In this document: one piece after another, positions 43,942 through 53,470 of the stretch
Position numbering within the stretch: position 1 is the stretch's first letter
Layout: each line of letters begins with the position of its first letter
Assembly (NCBI GenBank): GCA_965216585.1
Contig: CBDCGC010000003.1
Location: 186,001-250,000 of the forward strand
Direction: 5' to 3'
Source: CADEER01 sp965216585
GTDB taxonomy: Bacteria > Desulfobacterota > Binatia > HRBIN30 > CADEER01
DNA length: 64,000 nt
Made by a program: the position numbers and the translations under genes
Notes under the pieces: model-generated
Seen by the model: only the letters and a program-made list of their open reading frames with translations
Told to the model about the DNA's origin: nothing
Databases searched by the model: none

Positions 43942-45396
43942 ATGAAGATCCCCACACGCGGCAAGAACCGCGACGAGATATTCGAGCGCCTGGCCGAGTT
44001 TCGCTCCGACGATACCCCCTGGCGCGACGGTCGCACTTTCGCCTACGTCTTCGATCCCGGTGAGGACGTCGAAGGAGTCATCAAGCAGGCGTACATGATG
44101 TACCTGTCGGAGAACGCTCTCGATCCGACTGCCTTCCCCAGCACCGTACGGCTGGAGAACGAAGTCGTAGCGATGGCCGCCTCGCACCTCGGCGGCGACG
44201 CCGACACCGTCGGCAATTTCACCAGCGGCGGCACGGAGAGCATCATCTTGGCGGTCAAGACGGCGCGCGACTACGCTCGCGCCAAGCGGCCGCAGATCAA
44301 ACGACCGGAGATGATCGTTCCCGTCACCGGGCACGCGGCGTTTCACAAAGCCGCGCACTACCTCGACGTGCGCCTGGTCGCCAGCGACGTTTCGCCCGAT
44401 TCGTTCAAAGCCGACATCGACTCGATGCGCCGCTGCATCAGCGATCAAACGATCCTCCTCGTCGGCTCGGCCGTGTCCTACGCCCACTGCGTCGTCGACC
44501 CGATCAGCGAAATCGCCGCCCTGGCGCAGGAGCGCGATCTACTGATGCACGTCGACGCCTGCATGGGCGGATTCAACCTGCCCTACTACAAGCGGCTCGG
44601 AGCGCCCGTTCCCGACTTCGATCTCAGCGTCCCCGGCGTCACCTCGATTTCGATGGACCTGCACAAGTACGCCTTCGCCGCCAAGGGCGCATCCGTCGTT
44701 CTCTACCGCGACAACGACTTGCGACGGCATCAGTTCTTCGCCTGCGCCGGTTGGTCCGGCTACACCATGATCAACACGACAATCCAGAGCTCGAAATCCA
44801 TCGGACCGCTCGCCGCCGCGTGGGCCGTGCTCAACTACGTCGGTGAAGAGGGATACCTCGAATACGTCCGCAAAGCCTACGAGGCAACACAACGACTGGT
44901 CGCCGGCATCGGGAAGATCGACGAGCTGCGCATGATGGGCACGCCGGAGATGAACCTCATCGCCTTCACTTCGGACAGCGTCAACGTCTTCCACATCATC
45001 GATGAGATGAAGGAGCGGGGCTGGACGATCCAACCACAGTTGCGCCACGAAAACTCGCAGCAGAACATCCATCTCAGCGTCAACCCGGCCAACGCGCCGT
45101 ACGTCGATGAGTTTCTCGTCGACTTGGGCGCCGCCGTCACAGCGGCCAAGCAGTGCAAACACGGCGAGCTCGTCGGCTTCGTCGAAGATGCCCTCTCCTC
45201 CCTGCCCGATCCCGACGACATCGACGACAAGACGATCGACGACCTCATCGCCGGGGCGGGCCTGCAAGACGGCGATGCACCCGAGCGCTTTGCCGACATC
45301 AACGCGGTCATGAACAAGCTGCCGCCGCCGCTGCGCGAACGCCTACTCGTCGCCTACATCGGTGAGATGTTCCGCTACCGCGAGGAAGCAAAATAG
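43942..45396 (+). CDS. Sphingosine-1-phosphate lyase-like PLP enzyme
   Basis: A 484-residue PLP-dependent group-II decarboxylase-fold enzyme most like sphinganine-1-phosphate aldolase: ENALDPTAFPSTVRLENEVV, the PLP phosphate motif FTSGGTESIILAVK, LMHVDACMGGFNLPYYK (PLP-Asp), and SISMDLHKYAFAAKG with Schiff-base K242. Characterised relatives split sphingoid-base phosphates into a fatty aldehyde and phosphoethanolamine; amino-acid decarboxylase activity is the alternative. No N-terminal membrane helix, so it is soluble. Followed by a tiny frame and an APC amino-acid permease, an arrangement also found for decarboxylase/antiporter pairs. Confidence 0.87.
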   Translation: MKIPTRGKNRDEIFERLAEFRSDDTPWRDGRTFAYVFDPGEDVEGVIKQAYMMYLSENALDPTAFPSTVRLENEVVAMAASHLGGDADTVGNFTSGGTESIILAVKTARDYARAKRPQIKRPEMIVPVTGHAAFHKAAHYLDVRLVASDVSPDSFKADIDSMRRCISDQTILLVGSAVSYAHCVVDPISEIAALAQERDLLMHVDACMGGFNLPYYKRLGAPVPDFDLSVPGVTSISMDLHKYAFAAKGASVVLYRDNDLRRHQFFACAGWSGYTMINTTIQSSKSIGPLAAAWAVLNYVGEEGYLEYVRKAYEATQRLVAGIGKIDELRMMGTPEMNLIAFTSDSVNVFHIIDEMKERGWTIQPQLRHENSQQNIHLSVNPANAPYVDEFLVDLGAAVTAAKQCKHGELVGFVEDALSSLPDPDDIDDKTIDDLIAGAGLQDGDAPERFADINAVMNKLPPPLRERLLVAYIGEMFRYREEAK

Positions 45397-45397
45397 G

Positions 45398-45466
45398 ATG
45401 GAGCTCGTCACGATCGAGGAGGCACGCCAGAACAATCGACACCTCGAGCTGCCGATCGCGCCGTGA
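45398..45466 (+). CDS. Possible 22-residue ORF bridging the PLP enzyme and the APC permease
   Basis: ATG one base after the PLP enzyme stop, with GAGGAAG ten bases upstream, opens a 22-codon frame (MELVTIEEARQNNRHLELPI then AP) whose stop overlaps the GTG start of the permease (GTGA). It could be a leader that couples translation of the permease, since the GTG lacks its own good ribosome-binding site, or a chance frame. No family recognised. Confidence 0.4.
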   Translation: MELVTIEEARQNNRHLELPIAP

Positions 45467-46800
45467 GCCCAGCCCCCTCCGCCGCTGACCGCCACCCGCG
45501 TGACCGCCTGCTGCGCCAGCTGTCGCTCGGCGACGCGACGATGCTGGTCGTCTCCTCGGTCATCGGAGTCGGGATTTTTCTCACGCCCGGCTCGGTAGCC
45601 GAGCTGTTGCCGCATCCCGGAATCTTTCTCGCCGCCTGGCTGGTCGGCGGACTACTCTCGCTGGCCGGCGCCCTGGCCAACGCCGAGCTCGGCGCCATGT
45701 ATCCACACGCCGGCGGTGACTATGTCTATCTGCGCGAGGCCTACCACCCGCTCGCCGGCTTTGCGGTCGGCTGGCTGTCGTTTTTCGTGATCTACGCCGG
45801 CACGGTCGCAACCCTCGCCATCGGCGTCAGCGAGGGTCTCGAGCCCTTCGTCGCGCTCGGCGAGACGGCCAAGCTCGGAGTCGCCATCGCCACGACTCTC
45901 GCCTGCTCGTGGATCAACTATCGCAGCGTACGCTCGGGGGCTCGGGCCAACAACGCCACCGCCTACATCAAGATTGCCGGGTTGATTCTCGTCATCGTCG
46001 CCGGCTTCGCAATGGCACGGGGTAGCCTCGCCAACTTGCAGCCGCTGGCGCTCGACGCCGGGAATCTACCGATTGCCGCTTTCGGGCTGGCGCTTTCGCC
46101 GGTTCTCTTCTCCTACCTCGGCTGGAACTCATCCGTCTACGTCGCCAGCGAAATCACCGACCCCGGCCGCAACGTGCCGCGTTCTCTTTTCGTCGGCCTC
46201 TCCATCTGCACCGCGCTCTACCTCTGCATGAGCGCCCTCTACCTCTACGCCCTGCCGATGGAGACCCTGCAAGGCCATACGCGTGTCGGCGAAGCGGCGG
46301 CGCGATCGCTCTTCGGAGAGACCGGCGGGATGTTGGCGGCGGCGCTCATTCTCGCCTCCGTCGTCGGCTGCCTCAACGCCACCATCCTCGTCGGACCGCG
46401 CATCGCCTACGCCATGGCCCTCGACGGTCTCTTCTTTCGCGGCGTCGACCAGGTGCACGACTCCCACCACACACCGCACATCGCCATCGTTTCACAAGCG
46501 ATGACCGCCATCGCCCTGATCGTGCTACTGCGCTCTTTCCCCAGCGCTCTCGACTACACAACCTTCGCCATCGTGCTGGCGACGATGGCCGACACGACGG
46601 CGCTCTACACCTTGCGGCGCAAGCGACCGGATCGCCATCGCCCCTACCGCGCCTGGGGCTACCCCTGGGTGCCGGCGCTCTATCTCATCGCCAACGCCGG
46701 CATCGCCCTGGCTATGCTGGTCGGCCGGCCGCTGGAATGCGCCGCCGCGCTCGCCGTCGCGGCGACCGCCCTGCCCGCTTACTGGCTCCTATCGCGTTGA
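45463..46800 (+). CDS. APC-family amino acid permease
   Basis: A 445-residue, 12-helix transporter of the APC superfamily. Helix 1 signature VVSSVIGVGIFLTPGSVAEL, helix 3 region HAGGDYVYLREAYHP, FSYLGWNSSVYVASEITDP and LVGPRIAYAMALDGLFF. The GTG start at 45463 overlaps the preceding tiny frame; no later ATG keeps helix 1 intact. It may import an amino acid or exchange substrate and product of the upstream PLP enzyme. Confidence 0.92.
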   Translation: MSPAPSAADRHPRDRLLRQLSLGDATMLVVSSVIGVGIFLTPGSVAELLPHPGIFLAAWLVGGLLSLAGALANAELGAMYPHAGGDYVYLREAYHPLAGFAVGWLSFFVIYAGTVATLAIGVSEGLEPFVALGETAKLGVAIATTLACSWINYRSVRSGARANNATAYIKIAGLILVIVAGFAMARGSLANLQPLALDAGNLPIAAFGLALSPVLFSYLGWNSSVYVASEITDPGRNVPRSLFVGLSICTALYLCMSALYLYALPMETLQGHTRVGEAAARSLFGETGGMLAAALILASVVGCLNATILVGPRIAYAMALDGLFFRGVDQVHDSHHTPHIAIVSQAMTAIALIVLLRSFPSALDYTTFAIVLATMADTTALYTLRRKRPDRHRPYRAWGYPWVPALYLIANAGIALAMLVGRPLECAAALAVAATALPAYWLLSR

Positions 46801-46803
46801 ACG

Positions 46804-49800
46804 TCAGTCGTCGCGTCGCCGATCGAAGAGATAGACTGCGCGCTTGGCATCCGGGTTTTGGCCGGTCAGGTTGGCCGTCGACTCCCAGACGATGAAGCGA
46901 CCCTGGCTCAGCCGCGGGGCGGTGTTCTCGCCAAAGAACGAGCGCGAGATCAGTTTCGTGGTGCCGAACTTGCGGTCGTGCAGGTGGACACGCCGATTGG
47001 TCAGAGTCGCACCGTCCCCTTCGGCATTGGCAGTCGATTCAAAGGTGACGAAGCGACCGCGCTTGTTCGAGTGTGCGTTGGTGTTTTCGCCTACGGTAGT
47101 GTGAGTGACCTGCTCGAAGACCCCCTTGTTCCACAGGAAGACCTCGCGGTTGCCGTCCGCGTTCTGACCGCTCACCAGGTCACCGTTCGACGTGAAGACC
47201 AACACCTTGCCGCGCTTCGACAAGTTGCCGGCGCGGTTTTCGACGCCGACGGTGTGGGTGATCTGCGTGACTCCCCACGCCTGGCGGCGGAACTTGGCAT
47301 AGAAGATCTCGCGGTTACCGTCCGGGTTCTGCCCGGTCAAATCGGCTTCGGAATCGAACAAGATCTGCCGGCCATTCTGCGTCGACGGCCTGCGGTTGTC
47401 GGCGCCGGTGGTGTCGGTGATCTGCGTCCACACGTCGCGCTTGATGTCGAGCACGAAGATCTCCATGTTGCCGTCGCCGTTGCCGCCGAGGGGGTCGTCT
47501 CCCGATTCCATGACGACGCGACGGCGGCCGCCGACGTCGGGGGCGGGAGCCTTGGAGTCGATGCCGTCACCGTGCGTGTAGACATCCAAGATGGTGTTGG
47601 GGTCGAGCGGCGCATTGCGCCGGAAATCGCGGCGGCTCCAGCGGTAAATTTCCTGCGAACCGTCCGGGTTGGCCCCGATCAAGTCGGCCGAGTTGCCGAA
47701 GAAGACATTGCCGCTGCGCGTGACCCGCGGCGACGACGACTGCGCCGCCCCAACGGGATCGTTGGAGAGTTGCGTCAGCAACACACACACACCGTCGGTG
47801 ATGATCGGATCGGCGTCGAAGTCGGCCGGGCAATCGCGCTGCCGGTGACAGGGTGCACCCGGTTGCGTTCCACCCAGGCAATACGAGGACGGCTTGGTCG
47901 GCCGGCGGTTGAGGAGAAAGATCTCGTCGCCTTCGTCCGCGTTGTCGATGGTCACACGCTGATCGCCGTTGAGATCGTTGGCGGAAACGAAGGTGATGAA
48001 GCGGCCGTTGCTGGAGACGTCGGGCTCGCGACCGAAAGCGACGAAATCGACGACCTCGGGCTCCCCGAGATTGCACTCGCCGTTGACGCTGGGAAAGCCA
48101 CCCGGAGCCGGGGCGCAGAGGAACTCGATGAAGTCGGTATCGAGGCCACCGGCCGTACTGTCGATGATCTCGTCACCGACGGCGGAAGGCCGATCGGTGG
48201 CGTGGAACGGCCCCGTCTGCGAGCCCCACCAGTTGATCGTCGCATCGACGACGCCACCCGGAGCCAGGTTGCGCAAGCCGACGCCGTTGTCCTCGATGTT
48301 GTTCTGCAGCACCTGCGTCCCCGCCGTGCCCGGCAGCATCAGGACTCCATTCACCGCGTTGTTGGTGATGTTGTTTTCCTGGATGGCGGGACCGGGGGCG
48401 AGGTTCTCGACGACGACGCCCGATCCGGCCGATCCATCGACCGTATTGCCAAGGAAGGCGAGTTGCGCACCGAGCCCGGCCAGCCGCACCGAGCGGCCAC
48501 TCGACCCGCCACCGGAAATGTCGTTGAGCAAGATGGTCACGCTCAGTGCCGGAGCGCCGCTCGTCTGCTCGATATCGATGTGTGTATCATTGGCGGTCAT
48601 CGTATTGCGGTCGATGACGGCACAGTCGATCTTGCTCTGCCAGGCGATGCCGAGAGGTGAGCTCTCAATCGTATTGTCGGCGATGGTCAGGTTCGACCCG
48701 CGAGCGCTGCCACAGGAAGCCTGCGACAGAGGACAAATCGAAGATGCCGACACCGCGGCATTCGCCGCTTGCACGGTAAAGCCTTCGATCGTCACAGCAC
48801 TGCGCCGGACGTCAAACGCGATGCCCGAGCTGGTGAGCGACGTCGTTGCCGCGCCGTCGGTCGAGCGAACGGTAATCTCCTTGGTGATACTGACGCTTTC
48901 CGTATAGCTCCCCGGACACACCGAGACGATATCGCCATCGTTCACACTGGCGTCGTCGATGGCAGCTTGGATGGTGGCAAAGCCGGCGCTCGCGCAGCCC
49001 GCGGGGGTAGCGCCGGCATCGTTGCCGGTACCGTCGTTGACGAACACCTCGACCGGCGTGCCACCGTGGTCGAAGTCGCACTCGGCAGAGAAGGTGCAGT
49101 CGGATTCACAGCCATCACCACTCACCAGGTTGCCATCGTCACACTCTTCGCCACCGTCGACGATACCGTTGCCGCACGAGTTCGGTGTCGGCGTGTCCTC
49201 GGCGGTCGCCGTAGCGGTCGCCGTCGACGTCGGCACTGCGATGGTCGGTGTGTCCGTAGCGACAGGCGTCGCCGTCGCGGTCGGCTCGACGGTATTGGTA
49301 GCGGTTGCCGTCGGCTCGGTCGTTTTGGTCGGCGTGCTGGTCGGTGTCGGTGCCGGTTCCGAATTGCAATCAAACGCCTCGTAGTCGGTCCAGGGGCTGA
49401 AAGCGCCGATCAGCGTGACGATGCCCGTCGATTTCGAAACTTCCCAGAGTCGATTGTCCGTCGCTGCCGCGCCATTGGCGCCGGTGCTGCCGTAGAGAAC
49501 TCCGTTGGGGGCGATGCCAAGCCCCTCCATATCGTCGACCTTGGTCCCACCACTGGTTTCGAAATCGCCAATCGTCGTCGCGATGCCGGTCGTCAGATCG
49601 ATGGTCACCAGGGCCATGTCGTTACCGCCGCCGGTATTGGCGGCGGCGTAGACCGTGCCGCTGATCGGGTCGATGGCCAGGTCGTCAATCTCGGAGTAGG
49701 AGCCGGCAGAAACCACCAAATAGTCATCGCCGCCGAAGGCGCCGGCAACGTGCGCACCGGTAGCTGTGTTGATCTGCAGAAGGACATCCGAGCCGCCGCG

Positions 49801-50202
49801 CCGATGCGCCCCGTAGAGAATTCCCGACGTTCCGGAAAAGCCGAGACCGTCGACATCCGTGAAGGTGATGTTGCCGAGCGGTCCCGAACCCGTACCGAAA
49901 GAGCCCAGCGCCGAAAAGGCGCCGCTTCCGGTGTCGAGCGTGCCGAGCTGACTGGCATTGGCGGCGTACACCACACCGGTCGACGGATCGATGGCCAGCG
50001 CTTCGATGGAGCCGGCCCCGGTGGTCGTTCCGATCAGCGTTTGACTGGCGTCCGTCTCGTCGACCTGGGTGAGGACGTCGTCGTCATCGGCAACCGCGTA
50101 GCACGTCAGAGCGTGCGCTTGCCGAGCCGGCCCGCCAACAAAGACCACGCAGAGAACCGCGAGCACCAAGTGCCATTGTTCGAAACGAACGCGCTCCAGC
50201 AT
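46804..50202 (-). CDS. Large secreted multidomain protein (propeller, Thr/Pro linker, Cys repeat, beta-helix, TolB-like)
   Basis: A 1132-residue exported protein. Signal peptide to about 31; beta-propeller-like N-terminal domain (31-279; IEALAIDPSTGVVYAAN, IDDLAIDPISGTVYAAAN); Thr/Pro-rich linker (281-341); one DUF4215/Myxococcus-type Cys repeat (GGEECDDGNLVSGDGCESDC, 350-369); pectate-lyase-like beta-helix (about 385-690; IQAAIDDASVNDGDIVSVCPG); a Cys module (YCLGGTQPGAPCHRQRDCP); and a C-terminal run of TolB/PD40-like repeats (VAFGREPDVSSNGRFITFVS, GRQILFDSEADLTGQNPDGN). Such build suggests a surface or extracellular binding protein; no catalytic residues assigned. The 247-bp region upstream (50203-50449) is A+T-richer and likely holds its promoter. 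Confidence 0.85.
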   Translation of the reverse strand: MLERVRFEQWHLVLAVLCVVFVGGPARQAHALTCYAVADDDDVLTQVDETDASQTLIGTTTGAGSIEALAIDPSTGVVYAANASQLGTLDTGSGAFSALGSFGTGSGPLGNITFTDVDGLGFSGTSGILYGAHRRGGSDVLLQINTATGAHVAGAFGGDDYLVVSAGSYSEIDDLAIDPISGTVYAAANTGGGNDMALVTIDLTTGIATTIGDFETSGGTKVDDMEGLGIAPNGVLYGSTGANGAAATDNRLWEVSKSTGIVTLIGAFSPWTDYEAFDCNSEPAPTPTSTPTKTTEPTATATNTVEPTATATPVATDTPTIAVPTSTATATATAEDTPTPNSCGNGIVDGGEECDDGNLVSGDGCESDCTFSAECDFDHGGTPVEVFVNDGTGNDAGATPAGCASAGFATIQAAIDDASVNDGDIVSVCPGSYTESVSITKEITVRSTDGAATTSLTSSGIAFDVRRSAVTIEGFTVQAANAAVSASSICPLSQASCGSARGSNLTIADNTIESSPLGIAWQSKIDCAVIDRNTMTANDTHIDIEQTSGAPALSVTILLNDISGGGSSGRSVRLAGLGAQLAFLGNTVDGSAGSGVVVENLAPGPAIQENNITNNAVNGVLMLPGTAGTQVLQNNIEDNGVGLRNLAPGGVVDATINWWGSQTGPFHATDRPSAVGDEIIDSTAGGLDTDFIEFLCAPAPGGFPSVNGECNLGEPEVVDFVAFGREPDVSSNGRFITFVSANDLNGDQRVTIDNADEGDEIFLLNRRPTKPSSYCLGGTQPGAPCHRQRDCPADFDADPIITDGVCVLLTQLSNDPVGAAQSSSPRVTRSGNVFFGNSADLIGANPDGSQEIYRWSRRDFRRNAPLDPNTILDVYTHGDGIDSKAPAPDVGGRRRVVMESGDDPLGGNGDGNMEIFVLDIKRDVWTQITDTTGADNRRPSTQNGRQILFDSEADLTGQNPDGNREIFYAKFRRQAWGVTQITHTVGVENRAGNLSKRGKVLVFTSNGDLVSGQNADGNREVFLWNKGVFEQVTHTTVGENTNAHSNKRGRFVTFESTANAEGDGATLTNRRVHLHDRKFGTTKLISRSFFGENTAPRLSQGRFIVWESTANLTGQNPDAKRAVYLFDRRRDD

Positions 50203-50449
50203 CTTCTCCCCCCGGAAACGATTTGAGCGACAACCACCGGCGCGTCGAAGCGCGCGGGCCTATTTCAATATGAGTACAGGACTTGGCAAGAAACGATGCC
50301 GCACGTTAGGCAATATGCCCGAGCGCTGTCAATGCGCATCGACATGCTCAATTGAGAACGACTTGTTCGAATCGAGGCGGGAGCGGACGAGCGCTGGTCG
50401 TCGATCCGCGCAGAGACCGGAAAACCCAGGCTGTGCAAGGGTTCCTCGC

Positions 50450-53332
50450 CTATGGAAGCGGCACAATGACGACCGTGCCGCCCTGCCCGAGTCGAAGCTT
50501 GAAGCCGGTCGCCGTTTGCACGAAATCGCCCCCGACCAGCGGCACTCCGTCGAAGGTCGCCGCGTGGGCGCTTGCCATCGCCATTCCCGGTAGGTTCTCC
50601 AGCGTCAGGCGAACCTTTCCGCCGCGATCGGCAGTGACGGCAACCTGTGCCGACCCCGATTCCACGCTCATCGACAAGGTGGTGGCGGCGCTGCTTTCGA
50701 TGCTGGCGCCCGACTCGACGTAGGTACCTCGCACCATGGCCAGCGCCGTCGCAACCCCCGACTCGCGCCGTACGATCGCGAGCTCGGCGTCGCTCGAAGC
50801 CCCATCGACAACAAACGCCGTGCCGCCGCGGCTCGCCATCAAGTGATCAACCGGGCCGTCCGTCACGCGGAACGCGACGACATCACCGCTTCCCACATTG
50901 GCGATGACGGTGGACGGCGAGGCGTCTAGCCTCGGTCGCAGGACGCTGAGCACGTGAAGATGGCTCGCGCTCGTCGACGCCCGCAGCGGCGCCAGGGTTT
51001 CTTCGCTTCCCCAGACCGGTGCATAGAGTCCGCTGTCCACGACGCCTGTCAGCGGAGCACTGCCGGTGACATCGATTGCCAGATGCGCACTGGGAGTCGC
51101 CGCGTCCGGCCAGGCGTAGTCGACACCGAGGTGGGGCGCGCTCAGCGAGCGCACCGTCGAGTCACCACGGCCGCGCCAAGTCAGTCCGTAGGAGTGCGCG
51201 GCGGTTCCTGTGAAGCGATCGACGACGACGGCAAATGAATCGCTGACCAGGCCGACCGTGCGCGTGACGTCGACGCCGGCGGCGAAGTCGCTCACCGTCG
51301 TCGTTGCCGTGTCGAGCAAGCGATTGCCGACGCCACCGGCATCGGCGCTGTCCAACCGCTCGCCGAAGGTGATGCGCAGCGGATCGAGGATGTAGGGCGC
51401 ATCGCCATCGACGAGGGGAATGTTCTTCGACCCCGGCTCCAGGTAGACGGCGCGATTGACCGAGCTGGTCACCTGCGGTCCTCCACCGGCCGTCGGCAGC
51501 AACAACCCCCCGGCGGCGAAGAGCACGACGTCGAGAGGGTTCTCCGTATTGTGACGAGATGCGAAGAGCTCGGAATCGGAGTGATCTACGGCGGTCATCG
51601 ACGTGAGCTGAATCGCATCGGCATCCCAGCTCGAACGCAGTGCCGCGGCGTTGGTGTCGCCGCCGAGAAACACCGTCGGCGCCTCGCTCGGCGCTGCGGC
51701 GGCCGTCGAGGTGTCGACGGTGAGAAAGCGCGTTACCGAGTGGATCTGCTGATTGTCGAAGTTCACCGGTTCCTGCGAGCTCTGCTGCCACGCCCACAAC
51801 ATACGCGGCGCCCGTGTCGGGTATGCCGCCGCCAGAACGTCGTGCGGAAAGACGTTGGACACCCCTTCCTCGAAAGCCGCCGACTCACCGTCCGGCTGGC
51901 GCAGAGCGAGCGACACATCGACCAGGGGCGCCAGGTCGTCGAACCAGTCGACGGCGGCGGCGTTGCGCACGTGCCACGCTGCCGGCGCCAGGTTGTTGAG
52001 CGAGTAGTTCACATAGTGCGGGCTCTCGCTGTACCAGCCGGGGCTCATCACGACCTCGCCGAGGGAGGCGTTGAGGTGACCGACGCCAGTCGACAGCCAG
52101 AGCGCGGCCGAGGGATGTCCCGGCAGCGACAGGGCTGCCGTCACCAGAGCGGCACCGGCCTTGACGCCCCAGTTGTCGCGATGACCGGCGAAGACGCCGA
52201 AGGGATCGCCGGTGAGGTTCCAATCGCCGACGAAGGCATCTGCCCAATTGGCAATCCGATCGCGGATCGCCGCATCGTCGACTGGGGCGACTCCCGAGCC
52301 GCGCAAGAAGTCGTAGGCTTCGGACATGGACTGCAGGCGGCCACTGTCCTGCAACACGTTGAGAAGATTGGCGGGCGGATTGATAAACTCGTCGACACTG
52401 TCCAGCGCCGTTCGATCGCCGATCGACAGCAGCGCCGCCACGGCGGCGTCGCGATACGACGCGAAACCGCTGCCTCCGCTGGGGACTTCACCGAGAACGT
52501 GCAGCAGCCCGGTCGCCTTGGCGATGCGGGCGTGGCTGTCGTCACTCACACTGCCGATGTTGGCGAGGTTGCCGTCGGCGAAGGAGCGAAAGGAGTTGTA
52601 GAACCCAGCCGTCGCCGCATGGCCGACACGCACCGCCAGCTCGGCCAAAGCACCGGCATCGCCGCCATCGAAGTAGAGGTACGGCGTCGCCGGCACGGCG
52701 GGCAGCGCCGGCGCCGGGTCGAGAACGATCCCCGGACACGCCACCGGCACACCGCGGCGCGCCACCAACTTGCGCCGGCCGCTAGGGCTGGGACCGACCA
52801 CCTTGATCGACGCGGCGGCAAAGGCGGCACAGTGCCGGCGCAGATCGGCACCGTTCTGCACGCTGGCGACGACCCGCACACCGTTCGCATCGGCGCTGAG
52901 GGCGTCGAAGTCGATCGGCTGATCACCGAGCGTCTTGGCGCTGAGTCTCAACACCTTGCCGACCTTGAGCACGACCTTGCGCACACCGGTGGGAACACCA
53001 CTCGCCGCTTCGGAATTGCCATAGCGCGCCGCCGCGCCGTCGTTGCCCGTCCACCCGTTGCCATCGGCATCAGCGGCGCCGGCTGGAACCGAGAAGCTCC
53101 CGACCACACCGCCACGCGCGATTTCGACGTGCATGGAAATCGCGTTCGCATCCGTTCCCGCACCCTTGCCGACCGCCGCGCCCTTGGCTGCATAGACCAC
53201 CTTGGATCTACCACTCGCGCCGCCATCGACGATGACCAGACGCCGGCCTTCGACGGCACTGTCGAGGGCGCACAGCGAGAGCGGTGACGACAACAACGCA
53301 GCGAACGCCAGCACGACAGATCGAGGATGCAT
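50450..53332 (-). CDS. Secreted heparinase II/III-like protein
   Basis: A 960-residue exported protein. Signal peptide to about 22; an N-terminal beta domain (24-135: RLVIVDGGASGRSKVVYAAKG ... KVVLKVGKVLRLSAK) related to the C-terminal domain of the phosphatase at 33110-34948; an alpha/alpha-barrel region (about 250-560) with SPGWYSESPHYVNYSLNNLA and FPHDVLAAAYPTRAPRMLWAW; and C-terminal beta sandwiches holding DHSDSELFASRH and SYGLTWRGRGD. The Tyr/His-rich pattern and fold order fit the heparinase II/III or alginate-lyase group, which cleaves uronic-acid polysaccharides by beta-elimination, but I see this by pattern only and the catalytic residues are not confirmed. Confidence 0.7.
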   Translation of the reverse strand: MHPRSVVLAFAALLSSPLSLCALDSAVEGRRLVIVDGGASGRSKVVYAAKGAAVGKGAGTDANAISMHVEIARGGVVGSFSVPAGAADADGNGWTGNDGAAARYGNSEAASGVPTGVRKVVLKVGKVLRLSAKTLGDQPIDFDALSADANGVRVVASVQNGADLRRHCAAFAAASIKVVGPSPSGRRKLVARRGVPVACPGIVLDPAPALPAVPATPYLYFDGGDAGALAELAVRVGHAATAGFYNSFRSFADGNLANIGSVSDDSHARIAKATGLLHVLGEVPSGGSGFASYRDAAVAALLSIGDRTALDSVDEFINPPANLLNVLQDSGRLQSMSEAYDFLRGSGVAPVDDAAIRDRIANWADAFVGDWNLTGDPFGVFAGHRDNWGVKAGAALVTAALSLPGHPSAALWLSTGVGHLNASLGEVVMSPGWYSESPHYVNYSLNNLAPAAWHVRNAAAVDWFDDLAPLVDVSLALRQPDGESAAFEEGVSNVFPHDVLAAAYPTRAPRMLWAWQQSSQEPVNFDNQQIHSVTRFLTVDTSTAAAAPSEAPTVFLGGDTNAAALRSSWDADAIQLTSMTAVDHSDSELFASRHNTENPLDVVLFAAGGLLLPTAGGGPQVTSSVNRAVYLEPGSKNIPLVDGDAPYILDPLRITFGERLDSADAGGVGNRLLDTATTTVSDFAAGVDVTRTVGLVSDSFAVVVDRFTGTAAHSYGLTWRGRGDSTVRSLSAPHLGVDYAWPDAATPSAHLAIDVTGSAPLTGVVDSGLYAPVWGSEETLAPLRASTSASHLHVLSVLRPRLDASPSTVIANVGSGDVVAFRVTDGPVDHLMASRGGTAFVVDGASSDAELAIVRRESGVATALAMVRGTYVESGASIESSAATTLSMSVESGSAQVAVTADRGGKVRLTLENLPGMAMASAHAATFDGVPLVGGDFVQTATGFKLRLGQGGTVVIVPLP

Positions 53333-53470
53333 GCAGCCACCATAGAAAAGAGACGGTCACTTCTAAAGAGGAATCCCGCCGCCATCGCGCCGTTGCCTGC
53401 AATCGCCGCCAGTGCGCCGCTTGCACCTCCGAACCGCCTTCCCTAGGCTGGGTTTTTTGAGGAGAAACAC

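Noticed and set aside
46858..50226. Several long plus-strand frames
   Set aside because: Shadows of the 1132-residue secreted protein; GC-rich codon use leaves the opposite strand open.
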